Shown here piece by piece: positions 43,733 through 53,523 of a stretch of DNA of 64,000 nt. The position numbers and the translations under genes are program-made. Origin of the DNA: Diphasiastrum complanatum (lineage: Eukaryota > Streptophyta > Lycopodiopsida > Lycopodiales > Lycopodiaceae). The stretch is taken from assembly GCA_029204225.1 (NCBI GenBank), contig CM055105.1, forward strand, positions 51,611,680 to 51,675,679, written 5' to 3'. The notes under the pieces are model-generated. The model was not told the origin of the DNA, did not search any database, and saw only the letters and a program-made list of their open reading frames with translations. Position 1 is the first letter of the stretch. Each line of letters opens with the position of its first letter.

Positions 43733-44990
43733 CTAAAGTTTGCCAAGTCTAGTGCCCTTAGCCACTATCTTACCCTTCTTCTTGATGAAACATTCATTTG
43801 AAGCAAAGTCAACATTGAAACCATTGTCTACCATTTGGCCAACACTTAGTAGATTCTTTGTTATTGTAGGAATGTACAAAACACCTTCTATGTTGATCTT
43901 TTTGGAAGATCCTAAGCAAAGGGGAATGCTACCAACTCCTTCAATCTTACAAGCTTCATCATTTGCTGTATAGATAGACTTTATAGGTCCATCATAAGAT
44001 AAGAGAGAAGAGAAAAACTCCCTTTTACTAGTCATGTGTGAACTAGCACCCGAGTCAATCCACCAAGGATCTTCTCCTTTGAAACTTGTTGAAGAAAATA
44101 TGGACATCATGAGAGAGTCCTCATGTGAACTCTCCTCCTCCTCCTCTTTGCTCATGTTGGCTTGGCTTTGATCTTGCTTCCTCTTGAAGCATTCCGAGGC
44201 ATAATGCCCCATCTTGCTACAATAGTAGCACTTCACCTTTGATTTGTCCTTCTTGACTTTGGTGGTTGATGGAGATGCCTTTGGGGATCCTTCTTGATCC
44301 TCAAGCTTTGTAGACTTCTTGAATGTTGATCCTTTGCCTTTGGACTTGCCTTTGCCTTTGGTGAAGAGAGCTTGGTCATCTCCACCTTGGATGGAAAGCC
44401 TATCCATCCTCTCTTGCATTTGGCTCCTTCTTGATTCCTCGGCCATGAGTGTGCCTTGGAGTTCTTCAAGTATGGGTAGCTTACCCATAATTGCATATCC
44501 CTGAACCAAATTGTCAAATTCAAAGCTTAGTCCATTCAATATGAGTTGAACAAGCTCTTCATCCTTGATAGGGTCACCTATAAAGGCTAGCTCTTTGTTC
44601 AATTCCTTTACTCTTAGGACAAAAGTATGTGCACTCTCTCCTTTCTTTTGATAGCTTCTATAGATTTGATTCTTCAAAGCTAACATTCTAGTTTGGTTCT
44701 TGGATTCATAGACCTTTTGAAAAGTCTCCCAAGCATCTTGAGCTGAAGTGCAATCTCCTACCTCTCTTAAGAGTTCATTTGCAACATTCATTTTTATGCA
44801 ATGTAGTGCAACATTGCACCTCTTGATGTATTTGGCTTTTTCTTGAGGATGAATAGGTTCACCCTCCTTACCATTTACAATTTCCATCAGATCTTGCATG
44901 ATCATGATAGATTCCATTCTAACTTTCCATATGGAATAGTTAGTTTTGTTCATTAGTATACAAAAGATATGCATTTATAGATGCCATCTA
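43733..44990 (-). pseudogene. Element A gag-protease, interrupted
   Basis: Copia gag with the capsid-type region (KCNVALHCIKMNVANELL spacing, NLVQGYAIMGKLP), zinc knuckle CYYCSKMGHYASEC (all ligands present) and protease site WWIDSGASSHMT, ending LGTRLGKL at a TAG where the plus copy at about 59250 has TAT. Compared with the plus-strand A copy at 57999, the start region has lost 8 bp, so the native Met at about 44990 runs into a stop after some 15 codons. A downstream in-frame Met at 44974 would give a protein with an altered N-terminus. The two lesions together make the element defective. Confidence 0.87.
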
Positions 44991-45231
44991 GTCTCCTAAT
45001 CAAGGACTTGACACAAATGAAGGTTACTTCTATTGATTTGATTGAAGGTCTACCTTATCCCACTTCTTAGGGACCTGAAAAGATCAGTAATAGACTTCCT
45101 ATAAAGATCTAATAATGATCTCTAACAAAATCAAATCATAGAATACTAGAAACAATGCACTTGCTTGATTGAAGTAGACAATACTAGTAGAATTGCCCCT
45201 CTTTCTATAAAGAACATTAAAGCTTCCAAAT
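44991..45231 (-). other. Element A leader (untranslated), truncated
   Basis: On the minus strand this matches the plus-strand A leader at about 57755-57998, including the GCAATTCTACTAGTATTGTC segment. It ends at CAAAT where the element B LTR begins. Confidence 0.85.
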
Positions 45232-46093
45232 TGATAAATTTTACAGTTTTTAGGACAATAATGATTGTACTTTACAATCATAGAGAGTTATTGGTTGCTT
45301 AATCAATGAATCTATCAAGTTCTACACATTAGATCTTGATCTAGATTCACTACACTTGGATTTAAGCAAGAGCAATGGATCAACACATCATTTTTTAGTG
45401 AGAGCGGCTTCACACGTGTGGAGTACTGTCCACTGTACGGCCTGCACCTGAAACAACAAGTACAATGATACTAGATAGCAATCATGCATAAAAATCACAA
45501 GACAAATGACTAGAAATCTCACAAAAGTGTAGAGTGCAAAAGTCTCATCAATTTTCTTAGCAAAATGATGATCCTTTTATGGATCAAGTACATCCATGAG
45601 TCTGGTACAGTCCAGCAGGCCTTAACACGTGTGAAGAGTGCCACATCACTCATATCTATCCATTTGATCCATCCTTGATCCTTATCCAATAGTTGACCTT
45701 CTAGAATATGACTAAAATCCAAAAAGCTAGTCTCCTAGAATATAGGAATATTCCCTACAAAATAGGATCTAAGGAAAATGGTCAACTCTTATCTTCTAGT
45801 ACTCTATACACACATGTGAACATCCACTTGCCATGTGGGAGCATTTACTCATGCACATGCAAGGAAAAGCTAATTTGTAGGTGACTAGTCAACTTGACTA
45901 AAAACTAGTCATTTCATGTTCACACTAACTAGAATGATACAAAATCAATTTGGATATATACAAACATGAAAAGTACATCCTTTCACACATGGGAACATGC
46001 TCCACACGTGTGAAATCATATCATCAACATATTCTAATGTTTGATCAATATTTACATGAACCAATGTCAAGTGAGAAGTGACAATTTTCAACA
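45232..46093 (-). repeat. 3' LTR of element B
   Basis: On the minus strand it runs TGTTGAAAATTGTCAC to AAAATTTATCA. The polypurine tract adjoins at 46094. It holds three ACACGTGTG-type sites, near 45410, 45618 and 46002; the middle one differs by one base from the 5' LTR copy. Confidence 0.93.
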
Positions 46094-46106
46094 CTCCTCC
46101 TCACTT

Positions 46107-48089
46107 CTAACTTGGCAAATCTAGTGTACATCTATCTACAATTCCAAGAGCATATCTTAACTTAAAAAATGGATCTTTGGACAATGGTTTGGTTAAGATA
46201 TCAGCTATGCATTCGGATGATGGTACATGATGTAGTTGCACTTCCTTGGATTGTACCTTCTCCCTCACAAAGTGGTGAGCTATCTCAATATGCTTTGTTC
46301 TAGCATGGAAGATAGGATTTGAAGCAATTTGTTGAGAAGCTTGATTGTCACAAAATATGTAAGGGATCTCCTCGGCCTCTAGCACATGTAGTTCCATCAA
46401 GAGTCTTCTTAGCCATAAGAGCTCTTTGGTTGTTGAAGTCAATGCCTTGTACTCGGCTTCACAAGAAGATAGTGAGATTGTATCTTGCTTTTTGGAAAGC
46501 CAAGATATCACTCCTCCACAAAGAAATGTTGCAAATGCACTAATGGACTTCCTATCCATCTTGTCACCTGCAAAATCTGAATCCGAGTAGGCTCTCAAGT
46601 GCAAGTTAGATCCTTCATAAAGTATACCAAAAAATCTAGTACTAGAAACATATCTAAGTACTCTCTTGGCACTTTTCCAATGATGAATTAAAGGAGCTTG
46701 CATACTTTGACTCAACTTGCTTACACAAAAACTTAAGTCAGGTCTAGTGATGGTTAAATAGATTAGAGAGCCTATAAGCTTCCTAAAGAGAGTGATGTCC
46801 TCAAAGGATGCTTCATCACCTTCATTAGTTGCTTTCACAACATGCTCCATAGGGGTGTCAATCCCCTTACAATCTTTCATACCAAATCTTTCAAGAATGG
46901 AAGTAGCATACTTAGATTGACTTATGAAAGTACAATTGCTACTTCTAGACACTTCTATCCCAAGTATAAACTTTAGGAAGCCTAGATCTACCATCTTGAA
47001 CTCACTAGATAAGTCAACTTTTACTTTGCCTATGCCATCATCATCATTTCCTGTCATAATGATGTCATCAACATAAAGAACCAAAATGATGATCTTTCCT
47101 TCATTACATTTGAAATATAAAGAAGGTTCATAAGCACTTAGTACAAAGCCAAGGGAATAGAGAAAATCATGCAACCTAGAGTACCAAGCTCTAGGTGCTT
47201 GCTTCAAGCCATATAGGCTCTTCCTTAAGTAGCACACCTTTTGCTCCTCACCAATCTTGATGAAGCCCTCGGGTTGCATCATGTAGATTTCCTCTTCTAA
47301 GAAGCCATTCAAGAAGGCATTTGTCACATCCATTTGGTAGAGATCCCATTTGAACAAAGTAGCAATGCAAATGATTAATCTAATAGTTACAAGCTTAGCT
47401 ACAGGTGCAAATGTTTCTTCATAATCCAATCCTTTTATTTGAAGAAATCCCTTAGCAACAAGCCTAGCTTTGTATTTACTAATAGATCCATCTTGATTGT
47501 ACTTAATTCTATAAATCCACTTACATGCAAGTGGTTTCTTTCCTCTTGGAAGATTTACAAGATTCCAAGTATGATTTTCTTCTAATGCATCATACTCTAC
47601 TTGCATTGCATCTCTCCAAACTTTAGATTTACATGCTTCTTCAAAAGATGATGGTTCTTCAATCAATGTAGCTAAAAAAGAGTAAGAGGTAGAAGATGTA
47701 GAGCCTTCCTTTTGCTTTCCCTTGTCCACATAGGTAAGCCTTGAGGGCTCGGCCTTGCTCCTTGATGATCTTCTTGGCCCCTTTTGACTTGGATCCAAAT
47801 CTCCATCCTCGGGTTTGTCATGATCCTCCTCGGGTTTGTCAAGATCCTCCTCGGATTTGTCAAGATCTTCAATGCACAATGGGTTAGATCCATTTGACAA
47901 GCTCTTAGCAAATTGTGACTCATCAAAAAGTACATCCTTGCTTACCTTTACTTTTTTTTTTGGATGTAGGATCATATATCCTATATCCCTTGCTATTTTC
48001 TCCATAGCCAACAAAGATTCCTTTGAAGGAGGTAGCATCTTCTTTCCTTCTAGTCTCCAAAGGAATGTGTACATAACAAGTACATCCAA
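46107..48089 (-). CDS. Element B pol, C-terminal frame: RT and RNase H
   Basis: A 660-codon open frame that overlaps the gag-integrase frame by about 165 bp. Real homology begins right at the frameshift with KVKVSKDVLFDESQF (end of the integrase region). It then has a linker with tandem acidic DKPEED repeats, RT (CKWIYRIKYNQDGS, QMDVTNAFLNGFLEEE, catalytic LYVDDIIMTGN) and RNase H (DSDFAGDKMDRKSISAF, SCEAEYKALTSTTKELLW, ARTKHIEIAHHFVREKV). The listed Met start is not biological, since coding should flow in from the upstream frame. All catalytic motifs are intact. Confidence 0.92.
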   Translation of the reverse strand: MDVLVMYTFLWRLEGKKMLPPSKESLLAMEKIARDIGYMILHPKKKVKVSKDVLFDESQFAKSLSNGSNPLCIEDLDKSEEDLDKPEEDHDKPEDGDLDPSQKGPRRSSRSKAEPSRLTYVDKGKQKEGSTSSTSYSFLATLIEEPSSFEEACKSKVWRDAMQVEYDALEENHTWNLVNLPRGKKPLACKWIYRIKYNQDGSISKYKARLVAKGFLQIKGLDYEETFAPVAKLVTIRLIICIATLFKWDLYQMDVTNAFLNGFLEEEIYMMQPEGFIKIGEEQKVCYLRKSLYGLKQAPRAWYSRLHDFLYSLGFVLSAYEPSLYFKCNEGKIIILVLYVDDIIMTGNDDDGIGKVKVDLSSEFKMVDLGFLKFILGIEVSRSSNCTFISQSKYATSILERFGMKDCKGIDTPMEHVVKATNEGDEASFEDITLFRKLIGSLIYLTITRPDLSFCVSKLSQSMQAPLIHHWKSAKRVLRYVSSTRFFGILYEGSNLHLRAYSDSDFAGDKMDRKSISAFATFLCGGVISWLSKKQDTISLSSCEAEYKALTSTTKELLWLRRLLMELHVLEAEEIPYIFCDNQASQQIASNPIFHARTKHIEIAHHFVREKVQSKEVQLHHVPSSECIADILTKPLSKDPFFKLRYALGIVDRCTLDLPS

Positions 48090-50091
48090 AGATCTTAAAA
48101 TATTTTACATTGGGTTTCTTATCAAACAAGGCTTGATAAGGTGAGATCCCATCTATAGCACTACTAGGAAGTCTATTACACAAATAATTAGCACATGTTA
48201 TGGCTTCTCCCCAAAATGAGATGGGAAGTGATGCATCAAGCCTCAAGGACTTTGCACACTCACATAGACTCCTATTTTTCCTCTCGGCCACCCCATTTTG
48301 TTGAGGGGTGTAGGAACAAGTGTATTGTAACTTAATACCATTGATCTCACAAAAGTCTTTCATTTTATTGGAGGTGTACTCTCCTCCATTATCACATCTT
48401 AGTGCTTTGATAGAAGTACTAAGTTGTTTCTCTACTAGAGACTTGAACTTAATGAAAGCTTCATAAACAAGATTTTTCTTTGATAGTAACTCAATCCATG
48501 TGAATCTAGTACAATCATCTATAAAAGTTACATACATCAAGGCACCTCCATTACTTGCATGTGAAAAACTATGTACATCAGAATGTATGAGATCCAAGGG
48601 AGAGAGAGATCTTGATGAAGATTTCTTGTAAGAAGATTTGTGTGACTTTGCAAGGCCACATGCCTCACACATTTTTCCACACTTCTTGAAAGCTCTTGGT
48701 AGGCCGAGAGCTAGTTCCTTGCTTGCCATTGACTCCATAGATTGAAGATTAGGATGGCCTAATCTCTTATGCCAAAGCTCCACTTGAGTTAGCTCCTCCC
48801 TAGCCAAGTTCACACTTTCACTTGCAACATTAGCATCCAACTTGAAAAGTCTACCTTGCTTAATGCCACTAGCTATGCACTTATCATTTTTCAAGATGGA
48901 ACAAATTCCATTCTTGAAATGTACATCTAGTCCATTGTCCATTAATTGTCCTACACTAAGCAAGTTTCTTGAAATGGTAGGAACATACAAAACATTATCT
49001 AGATCTATCCTTTTAGATGTGCCTAAACAAAGAGGTATAGATCCTATGCCATCTATCTTGCATGCTTGATCACTAGCAGTGTATATTGACTTCTTAGAGT
49101 CATTACAAGATAGAAGAGTAGAAAAATAATGCTTGTTAAAGGACATGTGGGAACTAGCCCCACTATCTATCCACCATGTGTCTTGACTTGAAGTTGGTGT
49201 AGATGCAACCATTAAGGATGTGTTGAATCCATCCTCATATTCTTCCTCTTGAGCAATGTTCCCTTGATCTCCTTTGGCTTGTTGATTCTTCTTCAAGTAG
49301 CATTCTGAGGCAAAGTGTCCTTTCTTTCCACAAAAGAAACACTTTAGTTTTGCCTTGTTCTTCACTTTGCCTTTGGAGGTAGATCCTCCATTCTTCATCT
49401 CGGCCTCCTTGCCTTGATTTTTCTTGAATGGATTTTGCTTTTTCTTGCCTTTAGATGTAAAGTTAGCTTTCTCCTCTCCTCCATTAAGTGACATGCTATC
49501 CATTCTTGTCTTGAGGTGTAGAAGCCTACTCTCCTCGGCCACAAGAACATTGTGCAACTTTTCAATGGATGGAAGAGAGTCTTGAATGGCAAATGATTGG
49601 ACTAAGTTGGTAAACTCATCACTTAGACCATTCAAAATGATTTGTACTAGTTCTTGATCTTGGATCTTCTCTCCTATTGCACTTAACTCCTTGTTAAGAG
49701 ATTTGATCCTTAGAACATACTCTTGTCCACTCTCTCCACTTCCTTTCATGCTTTGGAAAACTTGATTTCTTAGCATGAGGATTCTTGAAGTATTGTTGGA
49801 TTCATAAATGCTCTTTAATGAATCCCAAGCCTCTTTGGATGAGGTACAAGAAGACACCTCTTTCAAGAGGTCATTGCATACATTTAACTTTATGCAATGT
49901 AGAGCTAATCTTGCTCTCTTCTTGTATTTGGCTTGTTCTTGGGGAGTTTGAGGCTCTTCCTCTACTCCTTGAACTATGTCATATAGATCATGGATCACTA
50001 GGAGTGATTCCATTCTCACTTTCCAAATGGAATAATTTGTGGAAGTGAGTCTCTCACTTGATTCCATCAAATATCCACCCATGGATGACAT
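47923..50091 (-). CDS. Element B gag-protease-integrase
   Basis: A 722-codon frame beginning with a typical copia gag start (Met, then STNYSIWKVRMESLL). It has the capsid-like core (ARLALHCIKLNVCNDLL, NLVQSFAIQDSLP), zinc knuckle CFFCGKKGHFASEC (all ligands), protease site WWIDSGASSHMS, pre-integrase (HKRLGHPNLQSMESM, CEACGLAKSH) and integrase core (HSDVHSFS, RCDNGGEY, QQNGVAERKN). It goes out of frame at an A run on the minus strand (T run at about 47946-47961) after YDPTSKK, then stops. Gain or loss of one base would join it to the RT frame. Either a real lesion or a homopolymer read error. Confidence 0.92.
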   Translation of the reverse strand: MSSMGGYLMESSERLTSTNYSIWKVRMESLLVIHDLYDIVQGVEEEPQTPQEQAKYKKRARLALHCIKLNVCNDLLKEVSSCTSSKEAWDSLKSIYESNNTSRILMLRNQVFQSMKGSGESGQEYVLRIKSLNKELSAIGEKIQDQELVQIILNGLSDEFTNLVQSFAIQDSLPSIEKLHNVLVAEESRLLHLKTRMDSMSLNGGEEKANFTSKGKKKQNPFKKNQGKEAEMKNGGSTSKGKVKNKAKLKCFFCGKKGHFASECYLKKNQQAKGDQGNIAQEEEYEDGFNTSLMVASTPTSSQDTWWIDSGASSHMSFNKHYFSTLLSCNDSKKSIYTASDQACKIDGIGSIPLCLGTSKRIDLDNVLYVPTISRNLLSVGQLMDNGLDVHFKNGICSILKNDKCIASGIKQGRLFKLDANVASESVNLAREELTQVELWHKRLGHPNLQSMESMASKELALGLPRAFKKCGKMCEACGLAKSHKSSYKKSSSRSLSPLDLIHSDVHSFSHASNGGALMYVTFIDDCTRFTWIELLSKKNLVYEAFIKFKSLVEKQLSTSIKALRCDNGGEYTSNKMKDFCEINGIKLQYTCSYTPQQNGVAERKNRSLCECAKSLRLDASLPISFWGEAITCANYLCNRLPSSAIDGISPYQALFDKKPNVKYFKIFGCTCYVHIPLETRRKEDATSFKGIFVGYGENSKGYRIYDPTSKKKSKGKQGCTF

Positions 50092-50687
50092 TTTAGAATG
50101 AATGCTCTTTTAAAAATCACAAAGATTTTTGAATTTTAAAAGATCTATGAAGTGGCCTAAAGCTTACTAGAATGCCTATAGGCTTGTCTCTATCAAACTA
50201 ACACACAAGCTTGAATGATACTCAAAGATCTTACCAAAAATTTCTAGCTTTCACTCTCACAAAAAAAAATTGCTTTACACTTTTCTTAGAGATTTCACTT
50301 CAACTAAGGATCTGAACAAATCAGCCTCTTAGATCTGATCTTAGACTCTAAAAAGAAATGCTTCAATGATCCAAAACACTATTTGGTCATAGGCATTAGT
50401 TAGAATGAATCTAGATCAATACTATGCTTCAAAAAGCACCAAAAATGAACTAGTATTGTGATTTTGGGACCAAAAAACACAAAGTAACTTGAATTGAAAG
50501 TTGCTGTACGGTTTCACACGTGTGAAAAGTACATACACAGCCTCCAAGTCGTTTTGATCCAAATGATTACAAGCTATCACTCTAGAAGAACTCGCCCTCA
50601 CTAGTATTGGCCAAAAAACAAATTTTGCCAATGATCTTTACAAGATTTATGATTCAATGATCACTCTCTTACTTAGCTCTGATACCA
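50092..50687 (-). other. Element B leader and primer-binding site
   Basis: About 585 bp of untranslated leader between gag and the primer-binding site (GCTCTGATACCA in plus, 50676-50687). The leader carries another TTTCACACGTGTGAAAAG palindrome near 50512. No other element is nested in it. Confidence 0.85.
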
Positions 50688-51549
50688 TGATAAATTTTAC
50701 AGTTTTTAGGACAATAATGATTGTACTTTACAATCATAGAGAGTTATTGGTTGCTTAATCAATGAATCTATCAAGTTCTACACATTAGATCTTGATCTAG
50801 ATTCACTACACTTGGATTTAAGCAAGAGCAATGGATCAACACATCATTTTTTAGTGAGAGCGGCTTCACACGTGTGGAGTACTGTCCACTGTACGGCCTG
50901 AACCTGAAACAACAAGTACAATGATACTAGATAGCAATCATGCATAAAAATCACAAGACAAATGACTAGAAATCTCACAAAAGTGTAGAGTGCAAAAGTC
51001 TCATCAATTTTCTTAGCAAAATGATGATCCTTTTATGGATCAAGTACATCCATGAGTCTGGTACAGTCCAGCAGGCCTTCACACGTGTGAAGAGTGCCAC
51101 ATCACTCATATCTATCCATTTGATCCATCCTTGATCCTTATCCAATAGTTGACCTTCTAGAATATGACTAAAATCCAAAAAGCTAGTCTCCTAGAATATA
51201 GGAATATTCCCTACAAAATAGGATCTAAGGAAAATGGTCAACTCTTATCTTCTAGTACTCTATACACACATGTGAACATCCACTTGCCATGTGGGAGCAT
51301 TTACTCATGCACATGCAAGGAAAAGCTAATTTGTAGGTGACTAGTCAACTTGACTAAAAACTAGTCATTTCATGTTCACACTAACTAGAATGATACAAAA
51401 TCAATTTGGATATATACAAACATGAAAAGTACATCCTTTCACACATGGGAACATGCTCCACACGTGTGAAATCATATCATCAACATATTCTAATGTTTGA
51501 TCAATATTTACATGAACCAATGTCAAGTGAGAAGTGACAATTTTCAACA
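50688..51549 (-). repeat. 5' LTR of element B
   Basis: Same length and content as the 3' LTR apart from two substitutions. ACACGTGTG sites lie near 50868, 51074 and 51458. A CTCTATACAC segment (minus GTGTATAGAG, near 51256) is a possible TATA box. Confidence 0.92.
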
Positions 51550-51779
51550 CTATTTTCTCTCTAGCTTATCAAAGCACTATTTGGACTCACTCCAAAGGTG
51601 CCAATCCTATGCTAGGTTAGGAGTGAAACTTACAAAGAGTATCCTATGCTATTTGGCATGTGTGACAAGCCACAACATGACCATAATACAATTTACAAGC
51701 CATATGACCAAAATTGGTCAAGGTAGAATTGTGAAATTTTAACACTCCTCCTCACAATTTAGCTTGATGAGACTATCTT

Positions 51780-52828
51780 GGATCAATAATCAATACATGG
51801 ATAAGAACAATATAACTTCCAGGTTCTTGTTTTATTGAGTGACTATGATCACTCATCATGATAAGAGTATGATTTGAGCTCCAAGCTCTCAAATGTAGTG
51901 AGAGCTCCATAAAGGTCGTCTTCAAGATCCAAGCTTTGTCTTTGGTAGGTTGTTGAATGGTCACCTTGGGCTGCAAAATGTGAGTCTCCTCTTCAAAATA
52001 AACATGAAAAACAGCAGCTTTCCATAAGATCCAACTTTTGTATGAAGCACATACAATCAAAGCTTGATATATCACCATCTTAACTTTATCCACCAAAATA
52101 ATGAACTCCAACTTGGCATCCTTCCAATGAAGGTCTAATGGATCACAAGTTTGAATACATATTTGAAACTCCAATCAAAGTAGTAATGATCACTATTTCA
52201 TCATCTTAAGATATATGATGAAAAACAATCTTCATACTAGCATCATCAAAGGACTTTGTCAAATACATGACATGTTTTCTTTCAAACACAAAATAAGATG
52301 AGTAAAGAGAGATATGGATAAAATTCCTTGCTGCTCCTTTCTCTTTACCCAAACCTTCATATTGATGTAGATTCAGGCCTCTTTTGCCTTGAGACAAGTG
52401 CTCCTTCTCGGGTTCCTCCTTGATGTATTTTTTCTTCATCATGCTCACTTCCTCTTGGTGTTGATGATGAAAACATGGATCCAAACCATGATCTTCTTCA
52501 AGACTCTCAAGGACATTGTTTTCAAGTCTCCAAACCTGAATGTTCTCCTTCTCAATATGATCTTTCAAGTCAACAAAACAATCACCAAGATTATTTATAC
52601 CAAATTTACTAGTCCACAATTGACTAATCAACAATTGCTTGACACTACCAATTTGCACTACATACTTGTTGAACTTAAAACTAATGAGGCCAAATACTCT
52701 TCAAGGATGATTCACTTATTCTCATACAAGGTTCACAATATGCCTCTTTGAAAATGAAGTCAAATTCTTTCAACTTATGAATGAAAATGTCATGCTTACT
52801 TCTAGCATACTCAAGAGTAAGTACATAT
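51780..52828 (-). pseudogene. Element D copy 2 accessory region
   Basis: Closely similar to 36168-37232. The KEKGAARNF, FERKHVMYL and CMRISESSLK blocks are present, but a 20-bp deletion near 52698 removes DTYIH and shifts the frame, and a further frame change near 52190 splits the downstream part. The copy 1 sequence therefore represents the module better. Function unknown. Confidence 0.62.
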
Positions 52829-53523
52829 TGTGAAGAATTGCCAAAAATTGGCAAATCTAGCTTGATCAAAAACCATGTACAACATTGCAAATATTGTGTA
52901 TAATTGGGTTCCACACATGTAAGGCCAATATGCCACATGGCAACCCACTCCTAATGTAGGTTAGTTCAAGTCAAGAGAGTTGGTCATGTCTATTTGGTGG
53001 TCATCCCTACTTTATAGGACCTACACCTAAGTTTAAGGTGAAAATTTGACCAACTAGCTACCTACCAAGCATCTAGGATCTAGGCTAGGGTTTCATTTTA
53101 GGGCAAGAAGGGTGAGTTAGCTTCCTTATTACATGCTGGAAATCCACCTAACTTCAAGAAGGAAGTTGAATTTGCTATGTATTCACTCTCTCCATAGTTA
53201 GAAGATAGAAAATTTTTGGAGCTCATTGGCAATCTCAAGCTAGTTCACTATGTACATTGAGTTTTTGTGATCCAAATGAAACCAAATCAATTTCTACTTA
53301 TTTCTTAGGTTGAAGGCCATACTACAGCCTGTAGTACACATGTGTGGTCTCGGATTTCAATGTTTATCAATGCTTTTGATTGTTAATGCTTGTTGTTTGT
53401 CAAATTGCCAATAGATAAACTTTTTTGTGTCTAGTTTTTTGATAGATTGTTAAGCAAGCATCCAATCACTCTTGTGGATCTTTTGTAGATCCATTTATGG
53501 TCCTAAAGTACAGTACTTTCACA
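52829..53523 (+). mobile_element. Solo C-family LTR inside element D copy 2
   Basis: A 695-bp LTR at the same position in D as the copy at 37233, with the same flanks (GTACATAT on the left, ATATGACAAA on the right). The shared insertion shows the surrounding DNA was duplicated after this LTR arrived. Confidence 0.87.

Larger units (their letters stand above)
40331..45231 (-). mobile_element. Element A (minus), nearly complete Ty1/copia
   Basis: The 3' LTR (40331-41012, 682 bp), polypurine tract (reverse of CTCCTCCTCAC, 41013-41023), full pol and most of gag are present. The 5' leader is cut at 45231 by the element B LTR, so the 5' LTR and primer-binding site are missing. The left side is inserted in the leader of a plus-strand A copy, making two A LTRs face each other. 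The break in the leader at the CAAAT next to B shows no matching duplication on the other side of B. Confidence 0.9.
45232..51549 (-). mobile_element. Element B, complete and young Ty1/copia
   Basis: A 6318-bp element with two 862-bp LTRs (45232-46093 and 50688-51549) that I see differing at two positions: GCCTGCACC against GCCTGAACC, and CCTTAACACG against CCTTCACACG. It has a primer-binding site (reverse of GCTCTGATACCA, 50676-50687), a polypurine tract (reverse of CTCCTCCTCAC at 46094), and gag-pol with one frameshift. The outer flanks do not match: element A leader (CCAAAT) on the left and a D LTR (CTATTT) on the right. No target duplication therefore exists, and the ends come from different insertion sites or later recombination. 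Confidence 0.92.
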
